This document shows, piece after piece, positions 32,346 through 40,506 of a stretch of 64,000 nt of DNA. The stretch comes from Alistipes shahii WAL 8301. GTDB lineage: Bacteria; Bacteroidota; Bacteroidia; Bacteroidales; Rikenellaceae. The DNA is taken from contig NZ_CP102253.1 in the NCBI RefSeq assembly GCF_025145845.1, positions 3,658,001-3,722,000 of the forward strand, in the 5' to 3' direction. How positions within the stretch are numbered: the first letter of the stretch is position 1; each line of letters starts with the position of its first letter. The position numbers and the translations under genes are program-made. The notes beneath the pieces were generated by a model. The model saw nothing but the letters and a program-made list of their open reading frames with translations. It was not told where the DNA came from and searched no databases.

Positions 32346-33236
32346 ATCTATGTAATTTATCATCGCCGCATCGTCGTCGGGCCGGAACCAGCGGATTTCC
32401 GGATCGCGGCGGAACCAGGTGAGCTGCCGCTTGGCATAGCGGCGCGAATTGCGTTTGATCAGCTCCACGGCCTCGTCATAGCCGATACGCCCGTCGAAGT
32501 AATCGAAAAACTCGCGGTAGCCGACCGTCTGCAACGCATTCAGTTCCCGGTAGGGGTACAGCGCCCGCGCCTCGGCTTCCAGACCGTCGGCAAGCATCCG
32601 GTCCACCCGGCGGTTGATGCGGTCGTAAAGCTCCTCGCGCGGCAGGTCGACGCCGATTTTCACGATTTCGAACGGACGCGCTCGCCGTATGCCGGTACGC
32701 TGCCGGGAGTAGGGCATGCCGGTTTGAAGGCATACCTCCAATGCCCGCACGACACGCGCCGGATTGTTGAGGTCGACAATCCGGTAATACTCCGGGTCCA
32801 GCTCCCGGAGCTTCTCGGCAAGCGCTCCGAGTCCCTCCTCCGCCAGCCAGCGATCCATCTCCTCGCGCAGCGATTCGTCGGCCTGCGGCAGGTCGTCCAT
32901 GCCTTCGCACAACGCCCGGACATACAGCCCCGCGCCGCCGACGGCAACGACGTAATCGTGGCCGGCAAAAAGTTTTTCGAGCCGCGCAAGGGCCTGCACC
33001 TCGTATTCCCCGCAACTCAAGTAATCCTTTATATCGTGCGAGGCAATAAAATGATGCTCAACCGCTTGAAGCTGATCGAAAGTGGGCTGCGCCGTGCCGA
33101 TCGGCATCCCCCGGTAAACCTGCCGGGAATCGGTCGAAAGGATCGGAGCGGCGTAATGGCCGGCCAGACGGATGCTCAAATCCGTTTTGCCCGAACCCGT
33201 CGGCCCGACGATGACCAGCAGCCGTTTAGTACTCAT
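32331..33236 (-). CDS. miaA: tRNA dimethylallyltransferase MiaA
   Basis: The 301-residue protein has the P-loop VGPTGSGKT (residues 10-18), STDSRQVYRGMPIGTAQPT, the substrate-contact AVGGAGLYVRALCEG, and RRYAKRQLTWFRRDPEI near the C-terminus. All are MiaA signatures. The enzyme adds a dimethylallyl group to A37 of tRNAs that read UNN codons. That includes the tRNA-Leu(TAA) encoded just downstream, which is a coincidence of location. Its start overlaps the end of the acidic gene at 33226 by 11 bp, so the two are coupled. Confidence 0.97.
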   Translation of the reverse strand: MSTKRLLVIVGPTGSGKTDLSIRLAGHYAAPILSTDSRQVYRGMPIGTAQPTFDQLQAVEHHFIASHDIKDYLSCGEYEVQALARLEKLFAGHDYVVAVGGAGLYVRALCEGMDDLPQADESLREEMDRWLAEEGLGALAEKLRELDPEYYRIVDLNNPARVVRALEVCLQTGMPYSRQRTGIRRARPFEIVKIGVDLPREELYDRINRRVDRMLADGLEAEARALYPYRELNALQTVGYREFFDYFDGRIGYDEAVELIKRNSRRYAKRQLTWFRRDPEIRWFRPDDDAAMINYIDFGKS

Positions 33237-33741
33237 CGTCGTAATTATCGTCGCCCTCGAAATCGCTGAATTCGCTCATCACTTCGCCGAAAATCGACCC
33301 GTCATCGTCCTCCGCGCGCGTTTTCGACGGATCGTACTGGTCGGGAGCTGCGGCCTGCGCATAGATTTCACGCGGATAGGAAGCGCCCTTCTCGGCCTCG
33401 AAGGTTCCGGTAAGTTCCAGAAAATAAGCACGGTCGCCGAACATGTCGAAGAGATAGATCAGACGGTCGCGGCGGTTGTGGATGACCTGGCCGAGCGTTA
33501 CGCTCTCCATCGCCGCGGGAGCGTCCCCGGAGCCGTCGTCCATCTCCACGCTCGTAAATTCGCGTTGCTTCTCCCAGCGGTCGTCGGCCGTGAAGAACGA
33601 AGCCATACAAGGCTCATAATCAAGCGACTGAAGGATGAAATCATGGAAATCGAGCAGCGTCATGTCGTACATCGCCTCGTAATCGCGCACGAAATTATCG
33701 TTTTCGTCGCTCAACATCCGGAATCGGAAAACCATCGACAT
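33226..33741 (-). CDS. Acidic protein of the plasmid pRiA4b ORF-3 / IS1096 TnpR-like family
   Basis: The start is ATG 33741 (MSMVFRFRMLSDENDNFVRDY); further upstream frame overlaps the LuxC-like gene. The 171-residue protein shows the pRiA4b-ORF3 fold pattern: short strand VFRFRML, then YDMTLLDFHDFILQSLDY, CMASFFTADDRWEKQREF, and YLFDMFGDRAYFLELTG. The tail is strongly acidic (EFSDFEGDDNYDDEY). The family is widespread in Bacteroidota beside miaA, and its role is unknown. Despite its transposon-derived name it is not itself a mobile element here. Confidence 0.75.
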   Translation of the reverse strand: MSMVFRFRMLSDENDNFVRDYEAMYDMTLLDFHDFILQSLDYEPCMASFFTADDRWEKQREFTSVEMDDGSGDAPAAMESVTLGQVIHNRRDRLIYLFDMFGDRAYFLELTGTFEAEKGASYPREIYAQAAAPDQYDPSKTRAEDDDGSIFGEVMSEFSDFEGDDNYDDEY

Positions 33742-33779
33742 TGCAGTAGTATTTTTAGAATATTGTTTCGTTACGACAC

Positions 33780-33787
33780 CAAATATA
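33780..33787 (-). promoter_or_regulatory. Promoter -7 box for the acidic gene and miaA
   Basis: TATATTTG on the minus strand, 39 bp before the start at 33741. Confidence 0.6.
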
Positions 33788-33797
33788 ACACTTTTTG

Positions 33798-34784
33798 TCA
33801 ATCCAACGCCGCAAGCCACGCAAGAACGTCGCGGTCGTCGGGATAATCGGTCAGGGCCGGAGACTGTGCGCAGCCGAAACCGGCGCGGCGGCTGTGGGGG
33901 AGACACCCGGTGACGACGCATTGCAGTTCACCGTCATGCCCGGCAAGCCATGCGGCCACTTCGTCCAACGTCGCGTAATGCGCATAGGCGATCCGGCTCA
34001 ACGCCGCCGGAAAGGCGCATTGCTCGACAGCCACGGCGCATCCCAGATCGACAAACGGCCGTCCCTGCATTTCCAGCAAGGCGCGCTGCTGCCTGTAATT
34101 GTTTATATATTTATCGTTTACAGGCGGTATTTGAAGCGCAGGTTCATATCCTTCCGGCGCGAAAATCAGCGACACGCTGCGACACCCCAGCCCGGAATAG
34201 GCCCAGATGTCGTCGGCCAGTCCGGCAAGCTGTTCCGGCGTCTCGCGCCCCGAAAGCACGGCTACCGACTGGCGGCTGCCCCGCAGCAGGGAGGGAATGC
34301 CGGCGTAATGCGCCCGGAAATAGCGGTTGGCGTTGTCGCTGCCGGTGGCGATCACGGCGTCGACGGGCGACGTTCCGTCGTACAGGCGGACCGGCGCGGA
34401 AGGGTCGATTTCGCGCAGCAGCCCCACGACATGTTCCATCAGCACGGAATCCTTGGCGGAGGGCTTCACGAGGCAGCCGTGGCCGCTCACAAGCACGCAC
34501 AGCAGGTCGAAAAAACCGACGAGCGGGATATTTCCGGCCATGACGACCAGCACGCGCCGCGGCTCCGCAACCGGAAGGGCAGGGTAGTCAGCCAGCCACG
34601 CTTCGAGCTTTTCGCGTTGCAGCATGTCGCAGGCGATCGCGCGCACCGCACGACGGATGTCGGCGGGCGTAAACCAGCCGTTGACACGGCAGGCGGAGTC
34701 AATGACCGCGCGCGTCGCATCGTCATCGCCGAAACCGAGCAGGCGCGCGCCCAATGCGGAAAATGTTTTGATCATGTTTTTCAT
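33798..34784 (-). CDS. LuxC-like acyl-CoA reductase family protein
   Basis: The 328-residue protein resembles LuxC acyl-CoA reductases / aldehyde dehydrogenase fold: VLVVMAGNIPLVGFFDLLCVLVSGHGCLVKPSAKD (nucleotide binding region), DAVIATGSDNANRYF, SGRETPEQLAGLADDIWAYSGLGCRSVSLIFAPEG, with the catalytic-type Cys in GLGCRS (about 212). It would reduce a fatty acyl-CoA or acyl-enzyme to an aldehyde; the substrate is unknown. A TATCTTTG box lies only 5 bp before the ATG at 34784, so the ATG at 34775 is a plausible true start. Confidence 0.82.
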   Translation of the reverse strand: MKNMIKTFSALGARLLGFGDDDATRAVIDSACRVNGWFTPADIRRAVRAIACDMLQREKLEAWLADYPALPVAEPRRVLVVMAGNIPLVGFFDLLCVLVSGHGCLVKPSAKDSVLMEHVVGLLREIDPSAPVRLYDGTSPVDAVIATGSDNANRYFRAHYAGIPSLLRGSRQSVAVLSGRETPEQLAGLADDIWAYSGLGCRSVSLIFAPEGYEPALQIPPVNDKYINNYRQQRALLEMQGRPFVDLGCAVAVEQCAFPAALSRIAYAHYATLDEVAAWLAGHDGELQCVVTGCLPHSRRAGFGCAQSPALTDYPDDRDVLAWLAALD

Positions 34785-34789
34785 GGCTA

Positions 34790-34797
34790 CAAAGATA
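34790..34797 (-). promoter_or_regulatory. Promoter -7 box for LuxC-like gene
   Basis: TATCTTTG on the minus strand directly before the start codon; predicts a very short leader. Confidence 0.5.
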
Positions 34798-34839
34798 CTA
34801 TTTCACGTTGTAATCCGCACATTTTTCCAAAAGTTGTGC

Positions 34840-34847
34840 TATTTTTG
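34840..34847 (+). promoter_or_regulatory. Promoter -7 box for nitroreductase gene
   Basis: TATTTTTG, 19 bp before the ATG at 34867. It is divergent from the LuxC-like promoter, with 42 bp between the two boxes. Confidence 0.55.
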
Positions 34848-34866
34848 CAAAAGGGCATACAATAAC

Positions 34867-35481
34867 ATGTCAACGACTATGGAGAGAAATTTGAAAGACG
34901 CGCTGCAACACCGGCGCAGTTATTATGAACTGACCCCCGAATCCCCGATCGACGACGCAAAGATCGAGGAAATCATTCATTTTGCGATACGACACATCCC
35001 GTCGGCCTTCAACTCGCAGTCGACGCGGCTGGTGCTCCTGTTGCACGAACAGCACAAAGCGTTCTGGGAGATCGTGAAACGGACCCTGCAAGCCATCGTT
35101 CCCGCAGAGGCGTTCGTCGCCACGGAGCAGAAGATCGACCGCAGTTTCGCATCGGGATACGGCACGGTGCTCTACTACGAGGATACGACCGTCGTGCGGA
35201 AACTGCAGGAACAGTTCCCGACCTATGCGGACAATTTCCCGATCTGGTCGGAGCACACCTCGGCCATGCACCAGCTGGCGGTATGGACGATGCTCGAAGA
35301 CGCCGGGTTCGGCGCGTCGCTCCAGCATTACAACCCGCTCATCGACAAAGAGGTGCGCGAACGATGGGATCTGCCCGCAGCGTGGCGGCTGATCGCCCAG
35401 ATGCCGTTCGGAGCGCCGGGCGGAGAGCCGCAGGAAAAGAGTTTCAAGCCCTGGGAAGAGCGCATACGGATATTCAAATAG
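34867..35481 (+). CDS. Nitroreductase family protein (YdgI/Frm2-like)
   Basis: The start is ATG 34867; a second ATG at 34879 is possible. The 204-residue protein has LQHRRSYYELTPESPIDDAKI and HIPSAFNSQSTRLVLLLHEQH, the FMN-contact regions of the nitroreductase-like fold, then LYYEDTTVVRKLQEQFP, HQLAVWTMLEDAGFGASLQHY and MPFGAPGGEPQEKSF. The length and spacing fit the Frm2/Hbn1/YdgI subgroup, which reduces nitro compounds or quinones with NAD(P)H, or responds to lipids. Upstream frame continues into the LuxC-like gene on the other strand and is not coding. Confidence 0.87.
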   Translation: MSTTMERNLKDALQHRRSYYELTPESPIDDAKIEEIIHFAIRHIPSAFNSQSTRLVLLLHEQHKAFWEIVKRTLQAIVPAEAFVATEQKIDRSFASGYGTVLYYEDTTVVRKLQEQFPTYADNFPIWSEHTSAMHQLAVWTMLEDAGFGASLQHYNPLIDKEVRERWDLPAAWRLIAQMPFGAPGGEPQEKSFKPWEERIRIFK

Positions 35482-35547
35482 AAGCTCCCGTAGAAGCTCC
35501 CGGCGGCAGGCATATCGTAAAAAAAATTGCAGAATACATTGGAAAAA

Positions 35548-35578
35548 TTTGGAGTTTCGAATTTTTTAGTTACCTTTG
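35548..35578 (+). promoter_or_regulatory. Promoter of tRNA-Gly
   Basis: TTTG (35548-35551), 19 bp spacer, TACCTTTG (35571-35578): a consensus Bacteroidota promoter ending 26 bp before the tRNA. Confidence 0.8.
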
Positions 35579-35604
35579 CACTCGCAATTACGAAACATGC
35601 TTTT

Positions 35605-35677
35605 GCGGAAATAGCTCAGTTGGTAGAGCGCAACCTTGCCAAGGTTGAGGTCGCGGGTCCGAGTCCCGTTTTCCGCT
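35605..35677 (+). tRNA. tRNA-Gly (anticodon GCC)
   Basis: 73 bases with acceptor GCGGAAA/TTTCCGC, discriminator T, D arm AGCTCAGTTGGTAGAGC, anticodon stem-loop CAACC-TTGCCAA-GGTTG and T arm with GGTCCGAGTCCC. CCA is not encoded. A truncated integrase gene stands 179 bp downstream, so the tRNA was an integration target. Confidence 0.95.
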
Positions 35678-35682
35678 CTTCG

Positions 35683-35720
35683 AAAACGAGTGATAATCAA
35701 TGAATTATCGCTCGTTTTTC
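35683..35720 (+). terminator. Terminator after tRNA-Gly
   Basis: A 15-bp stem with one mismatch (AAAACGAGTGATAAT and ATTATCGCTCGTTTT, 6-base loop) followed by T bases. Confidence 0.75.
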
Positions 35721-35781
35721 TTTTTACGGGTGCGAAATGAAACTCCCCGTAATGCCTTTTTTGCGCCGTTTTCCGAAGAAT

Positions 35782-35811
35782 GTTTTACCATTTGTTTAAC
35801 CATGTTTTACG
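35782..35811. repeat. Phased repeats before truncated integrase
   Basis: GTTTTACC (35782), GTTTAACC (35794) and GTTTTACG (35804) are spaced 12 and 10 bp, like the arm-type repeats at 4768 and 4988 but with another sequence. Confidence 0.5.
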
Positions 35812-35856
35812 GCGGCAAAACACCGTTCGCGCTTGTCTGCATAATGCCGCAACATT

Positions 35857-36996
35857 ATGAGTGTCAGCATTAATGCCATTTGCAGAAAAGACCGCATCAA
35901 TCAAAACCGCACCACGAACATCTACCTGCGTTTTACCGTCAATCGCCGCAGCCGTTATGTAAGCACGGGAATCAATATCCCTGCCGACGATTGGGATTTC
36001 GACACCCAGACGCTTAAAACCCAAAATCCCGCCGTTCAGCTACGGATTTACGAGCAAATCGAGAAATACGACAAGCGCATCAAACGGCTCGAAGCGTTGG
36101 AGGTCCCCGTAACGCTGGACAATGTGCTGGAAACCGACGGACGGAGGGTTTATTGCACGATAGCCGAATATTTCCGCCGCACGATTACACAGTTGGAATC
36201 GGTGGGTAAAATCGGCTCGGCATCGAAACACAAGGTCACGTTTTCACTCCTGCAACAATTCCGCTCGACCAATATCCGTTTCGACGAAATTACGGTTGGC
36301 TACCTGCGTGATTTCGAACTGTTCCTTATGAAAAAGGGGAACAAGAGCAATTCGATAGCCACGAAATTCAGCGTTCTGAAAGCCGTCTATAACAAGGCTC
36401 TTGCCGAGGGGATTTTCACCACGCCGCACAGTCCGTTTCTGCAATTCAAAATCGGACGGTTGTGGACAGCCACCCGCAAACGCGCCATCCGCAAGGAGGA
36501 GGTGCAACGGCTGATGCAAGCGGAGATACCCGCCGACGGTTCGGCCTATCTGGATTTCGCACGGGACATTTTCCTGTTTTCGTACCTCTCGGCAGGCATC
36601 AATTTTAAGGACATCGCCACCTTGCGCTACTGCGATATGGACGAGGAAAGAATCTACTATGCCCGCCACAAAACCAGCAAGGAGATGACCTGCCACCTCT
36701 CGGAACAGTCGAAAGCGATTATCGGCAAATACGCCAAATCCGACCATGCGGACGAGGATTATATTTTCCCGATACTCGACCGCCGCATACACAAGACCGA
36801 GCAACAGATTTACGACCGAGTGCGCAAGGTGCTGAAACATGTGAACAAGGCCCTGCACGAGTGGAGCCGATTATTGGGGCTGAAAATCGAACTGACTACC
36901 TATGTCGCTCGGCACACGTTCGCAACGGTCTTGAAGCGTTCGGGAGTGAATATTGCCATCATTTCCGAATCGCTCGGTCATTCCGATTTATCGTGA
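35857..36996 (+). pseudogene. Tyrosine recombinase lacking its catalytic tyrosine (truncated)
   Basis: The start ATG 35857 gives an arm-binding N-terminus (MSVSINAICRKDRINQNRTTNIYLRF), a core-binding domain (about 95-200) and most of the catalytic domain. YVARHTFATVLKRSG (His/Arg) and ESLGHSDLS are present, but the frame ends right after LGHSDLS. The 10 to 20 residues with the nucleophilic Tyr are missing. The first catalytic Arg position reads SAGINFKDIATL, with Asn, as in some Bacteroidota integrases such as IntDOT-type enzymes. Length is 379 against about 400 expected. It is the scar of an element that entered tRNA-Gly and was then lost; no second tRNA-Gly end is found nearby. Confidence 0.8.
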
Positions 36997-37091
36997 AGGA
37001 ACTGTAAATTTTGGCGAAAATGAAAAAGATAAAATATTAAGAGCTGTGTGTCAACATTGCACACACCTCTTTTGGTCTTAAAAAACAGTGT

Positions 37092-38225
37092 CTATTTCTC
37101 CCTGCGCAAAAAGCGGTCGGTCAGGAACCGGCGCACAGGCTCGTCGTAGAGTTTCAGACAGAGATAAGCCAATATCACAGAACCCGCGACGAGCGCCAGG
37201 GCGCCGGGCAGGGACTCCGTGAAGGTGAGGTTTTCGTTCTTGACCCAGGCATAATAGAGGTAGATGAAAGGGTAGTGCACCATGTACAGCGGGTAGGAAA
37301 TATCCCCCAGAAATTTGCAGACCCGGGTCGTCACCCGGTCCGTCGTCTTTCCCGAAGCCCCGAGACAGACGAGCAGCGGAAAGAGGACTACGGCGCACAG
37401 GGTGTCGTACAGCCCGTTCATCCACAAATGTTCGCTTCCCCCGATGCGCGGCACGGAAAGTAGCGTCACGATCGCCAGGGCGCAGATCCAGAACGCGCCC
37501 CGAATCCGCACGGGCTTGAACACACGCGAAAGCAGCAGTCCGGCCGAGAAGGCGAACAGCAGGCGCAGAGAGCCGCCGAGCATGTTGTCCCCGTCCATGG
37601 CGAACCCGACGCAGATGTCGCCGAGGGGTCCCCAGACGGCGAACGCCGCCAACCCGCAGCCGGCGAGCAGCACCAGCACGGAAAGCGCCCGGGTCGGAAG
37701 CTTACGGATGAAGAGAGCGTAGAGGACATTGCCGATATACTCGAAAAACAGCGACCAGCTCGGGCCGTTGAGCGGATACATTTCACCCAGCCCTCTGATT
37801 TCGGAACCGGGCGTCGCCGGAATCAGCAGCGCGTTCAGCAGCGTGGCCGTCAGCAGCATGGATAGGGACACCGCCGAGACATCCCAGACGGAACAGCCCT
37901 GAAAATAGAACATGACGGCCCCGATCACGGCCCCCATGACGACCATCGGATGCAGACGGATCAACCGCCGCTTGAGAAAATCCTTTACCGACATCTTTTT
38001 CTTCCAGCGGTCGTCGTAGGCGTAACCGATGACGAAACCCGAAAGTATGAAGAAAAAATCGACGGCCAGATAGCCGTGGTTGATCCGCTGGTCGAGATGG
38101 CTGGTCGCATAGGCTTCGAACAGATGGAACCAGACGACCATGATCGCCGCTACGCCGCGCAATCCGTCGAGTATGTCGTAGTGCGGTTTGGTGTCTGCAA
38201 ATGCAGCTGATGAGATTTTTGACAT
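37092..38225 (-). CDS. Acyltransferase 3 (OafA/NolL-type) membrane O-acyltransferase
   Basis: The 377-residue protein has about ten membrane helices and the family signatures: LDGLRGVAAIMVVWFHLF (residues 18-35, with the conserved Arg and His), DFFFILSGFVIGYAY, RRLIRLHPM, NGPSWSLFFEYIGNVLYAL and SYPLYMVHYPFIYLYY. Such enzymes move acetyl or other acyl groups across the inner membrane onto surface glycans or lipids. The acceptor is unknown. No sugar genes are adjacent. Downstream lies the truncated integrase, so the region near 37000 is a deletion junction. Confidence 0.92.
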   Translation of the reverse strand: MSKISSAAFADTKPHYDILDGLRGVAAIMVVWFHLFEAYATSHLDQRINHGYLAVDFFFILSGFVIGYAYDDRWKKKMSVKDFLKRRLIRLHPMVVMGAVIGAVMFYFQGCSVWDVSAVSLSMLLTATLLNALLIPATPGSEIRGLGEMYPLNGPSWSLFFEYIGNVLYALFIRKLPTRALSVLVLLAGCGLAAFAVWGPLGDICVGFAMDGDNMLGGSLRLLFAFSAGLLLSRVFKPVRIRGAFWICALAIVTLLSVPRIGGSEHLWMNGLYDTLCAVVLFPLLVCLGASGKTTDRVTTRVCKFLGDISYPLYMVHYPFIYLYYAWVKNENLTFTESLPGALALVAGSVILAYLCLKLYDEPVRRFLTDRFLRREK

Positions 38226-38360
38226 CGGCTTTCGTATGTTTGGGAGAAGTAAAGATCGTAAAGAGCCGGACGGATGTCAAACCGGATACACCCGGTTCGG
38301 CGGAGCCTTCCGACTGAAAATTGTCGTTCCGGCCCCAAAGATACTAAAATATAGCCGCTT

Positions 38361-38610
38361 TCAAAACGGAAACGGGGAGCCATTTTGTCCAGGCTCCCCG
38401 TTTTCGGATTTTCCGCGGCTTGCGGGCGTCAGGAATTCACCTGCACCACCTGCTTCCAGTCCAGCTTTCCGGGTCTCCTCCAGCGAAATTCCCTTCACGG
38501 TGGCCGGGACCCCGATGCCCGCCAGGCCGCAAAGCGTGGGGTAGAGGTCGTACAGGTAACAGTAGGCATCGCGCACGGTGTTCTGCGGGATTCCGGCCCG
38601 AAATCGGGGG
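38361..38610 (-). pseudogene. Sulfatase C-terminal fragment
   Basis: On the minus strand the frame reads IPQNTVRDAYCYLYDLYPTLCGLAGIG then VPATVKGISLEET, the late region of type I sulfatases (DLYPTLCxLAGI...PxxxxGxSL). Everything before it, including the Cys/Ser active-site region, is missing, and a promoter for the next gene on the other strand starts 60 bp away. The remnant ends in a GGGGAGCC/GGCTCCCC hairpin. The rest of the stretch 38226-38708 holds no intact gene. Confidence 0.7.
38371..38403. terminator. Hairpin at the sulfatase remnant
   Basis: AACGGGGAGCC and GGCTCCCCGTT form an 11-bp stem with a 10-base loop; probably the old terminator of the lost sulfatase gene and of plus-strand transcripts. 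Confidence 0.6.
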
Positions 38611-38673
38611 CGGCAACTATTCAAAAAACAACAAAATCCGGTCATACCGCAGCGGCGCAAGCCGAAAATGTCT

Positions 38674-38681
38674 TACCTTTG
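38674..38681 (+). promoter_or_regulatory. Promoter -7 box for the NtrC-type regulator
   Basis: TACCTTTG, 27 bp before the ATG at 38709; supports that start. Confidence 0.6.
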
Positions 38682-38708
38682 CCCGAAAGAACGGAACGAG
38701 CGAACGAC

Positions 38709-40043
38709 ATGGCGAAAATTCTGATCATCGACGATGAAGAGCAGCTGCGGCGGCTGATGGCGCGGATCATCGGGCTGGAAGGTTACGAGGTGGCCGAGGC
38801 TCCGGACTGCTCTTCGGGGATGAAAACGCTCCGCCGGTACGACCCCGACGTGGTGCTGTGCGACGTCAAGCTGCCCGACGGCAACGGCGTCGAGATGGTC
38901 AGCCGCATCAAGGAGGCCGCTCCGGCCACCGAAGTGATCCTGCTGACGGCCTACGGCAATATCCCCGACGGTGTGCAGGCCATCAAGAACGGCGCCTTCG
39001 ACTACATCACCAAAGGCGACGACAACAACAAGATCCTGCCCCTGCTGAGCCGGGCCGCCGAAAAGGCCGAAATGCAGCGGCGGCTGACCCGCATCGAGAA
39101 CAAGCTCTCCGAAGAGCACTCCTTCGACCGGATCGTCGGTGACTCGGAGGTCCTGCGCCGGGCCGTGGACCTGGCCCGCAAGGTCGCCGTCACCGACACT
39201 TCGGTGCTGCTCACCGGCGAGACGGGAACCGGCAAGGAGGTCTTCGCGCAAGCCATCCACCACGCCAGCCGCCGGGCGAAGGGGGCTTTCGTGGCGATCA
39301 ACTGCTCGGCTTTCTCGCGCGAACTGCTCGAAAGCGAACTGTTCGGCCACCGGGCCGGCAGTTTCACGGGCGCCGCCAAGGACAAGAAGGGCCTTTTCGA
39401 GGAGGCCGACAAAGGCACGCTATTCCTCGACGAGATCGGGGAGATGCCCGTCGAATTGCAGGCCAAACTGCTCCGCGTGCTCGAAAGCGGCGAATTCATC
39501 AAGATCGGCGAAACACGCCCCACACGGGTTGACGTGCGCCTGATCGCCGCCACGAACCGCGACCTCGAAAAGGAGATCGCCGCCGGGAATTTCCGCGAGG
39601 ACCTCTATTTCCGCCTCTCGGTGTTCCGCATCCACCTTCCCTCGCTGCGCGAGCGGCCCGGCGACATCGCCGGATATATCCGCGTCTTCGCGGCGCAGTT
39701 CGCCGACAAAATGGGACGTCGCATCGACTCGATCGACGCCGACTACATCGCCGCTCTCGAACGCCACACGTGGCACGGCAACGTCCGCGAACTGCGCAAC
39801 GCCGTGGAGCGCAGCATGATCATGGCCGACGGCAACCGGCTCACGGCCGACTGCCTCGCGCCCGAATTCCACGCGGCGGCCGGCTCCGCCGACCCCGATT
39901 CGCTGGCGCTCGACGACCTCGAACGCCGCCACATTCTCCGGGTGCTGGAACACACCCGGGGCAACAAGGCCGAAGCCGCCCGCCTGCTGGGCATCGGCAT
40001 CGCCACGCTATACCGCAAACTCGACGGCTACGGGGTGAAATAA
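38709..40043 (+). CDS. Sigma-54-dependent NtrC-type response regulator of the kdp locus
   Basis: The start is ATG 38709 (MAKILIIDDEEQLRRLM); the open frame upstream has no support. The 444-residue protein has a receiver domain (1-120, phospho-acceptor Asp 52 in VVLCDVKLPDG), an AAA+ domain (about 140-370, Walker A GETGTGKE near 169, sigma-54 contact loop GSFTGA near 217, GTLFLDEIGEMP for Walker B) and a Fis-type helix-turn-helix at the end (EAARLLGIGIATLYRKL). It should activate sigma-54 promoters when phosphorylated. The kdp genes follow, so it likely replaces the OmpR-type KdpE, with the kinase at 46721 as partner; this is inference. Confidence 0.93.
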   Translation: MAKILIIDDEEQLRRLMARIIGLEGYEVAEAPDCSSGMKTLRRYDPDVVLCDVKLPDGNGVEMVSRIKEAAPATEVILLTAYGNIPDGVQAIKNGAFDYITKGDDNNKILPLLSRAAEKAEMQRRLTRIENKLSEEHSFDRIVGDSEVLRRAVDLARKVAVTDTSVLLTGETGTGKEVFAQAIHHASRRAKGAFVAINCSAFSRELLESELFGHRAGSFTGAAKDKKGLFEEADKGTLFLDEIGEMPVELQAKLLRVLESGEFIKIGETRPTRVDVRLIAATNRDLEKEIAAGNFREDLYFRLSVFRIHLPSLRERPGDIAGYIRVFAAQFADKMGRRIDSIDADYIAALERHTWHGNVRELRNAVERSMIMADGNRLTADCLAPEFHAAAGSADPDSLALDDLERRHILRVLEHTRGNKAEAARLLGIGIATLYRKLDGYGVK

Positions 40044-40065
40044 GCCCCTCACCGTCTCATTCCGA

Positions 40066-40105
40066 GAGGGCCGCCCTATCAAAATGATAAGGCGGCCCTC
40101 TTTTT
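40066..40105 (+). terminator. Terminator after the NtrC-type regulator
   Basis: GAGGGCCGCC and GGCGGCCCTC (10 bp) with an inner TATC/GATA pair and T5 after the stem. Confidence 0.85.
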
Positions 40106-40214
40106 CGGCGCCCATACCTATCCGGCAAACAACTGCCTGTCAACGCATTGAATCCGGAGCATAAATTCCGGCATCCCCTTCGTATGCTTACGGGCAACAA
40201 ACCCCGACGGCAAA

Positions 40215-40415
40215 ATGGCAATCGTTATCCTCCTACTGATTTTCTGCGGCGCAATGCTGCTGCTGGACCTGATGCTGTGCGGGTTCGTGAAAAAATGTCT
40301 AATTCAAAAAAACGAAGAGATGAATGAAATCATGCTGTTCCTGCTGCTCTGCGCCCTGGGTGCGCTGTGCTACGGATTCTATTTCAAATGTGTGGATTGG
40401 TTCGAAAAGATCTGA
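40215..40415 (+). CDS. Small two-helix membrane protein before kdpF
   Basis: The 66-residue protein has two membrane helices (AIVILLLIFCGAMLLLDLML and NEIMLFLLLCALGALCYGFYF) joined by a basic loop with KKCLIQKNEEM. It stands first in the kdp operon, 6 bp before kdpF. I know no family name. It may stabilise the Kdp complex or sense potassium at the membrane, which is inference from position. Confidence 0.65.
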   Translation: MAIVILLLIFCGAMLLLDLMLCGFVKKCLIQKNEEMNEIMLFLLLCALGALCYGFYFKCVDWFEKI

Positions 40416-40421
40416 CGCCCT

Positions 40422-40502
40422 ATGTTTACAAGTCTCCTTATCCTGAGCATCCTCGGATTCGTCTATCTAATGTACGTGCTCGTCAAACCCGAAAAATTCT
40501 GA
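40422..40502 (+). CDS. kdpF: KdpF-like small subunit
   Basis: A 26-residue hydrophobic peptide (MFTSLLILSILGFVYLMYVL then VKPEKF) with one membrane helix and the VKPEKF-type end typical of KdpF. It sits 4 bp before kdpA. KdpF stabilises the KdpABC complex in the membrane. Confidence 0.88.
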   Translation: MFTSLLILSILGFVYLMYVLVKPEKF

Positions 40503-40506
40503 ACCG

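Noticed and set aside
40124..40136. GG/GC pair resembling a sigma-54 promoter before the kdp genes
   Set aside because: The spacing between GG and GC is 9 bases, not 10, and flanking bases fit poorly. No other candidate was convincing.
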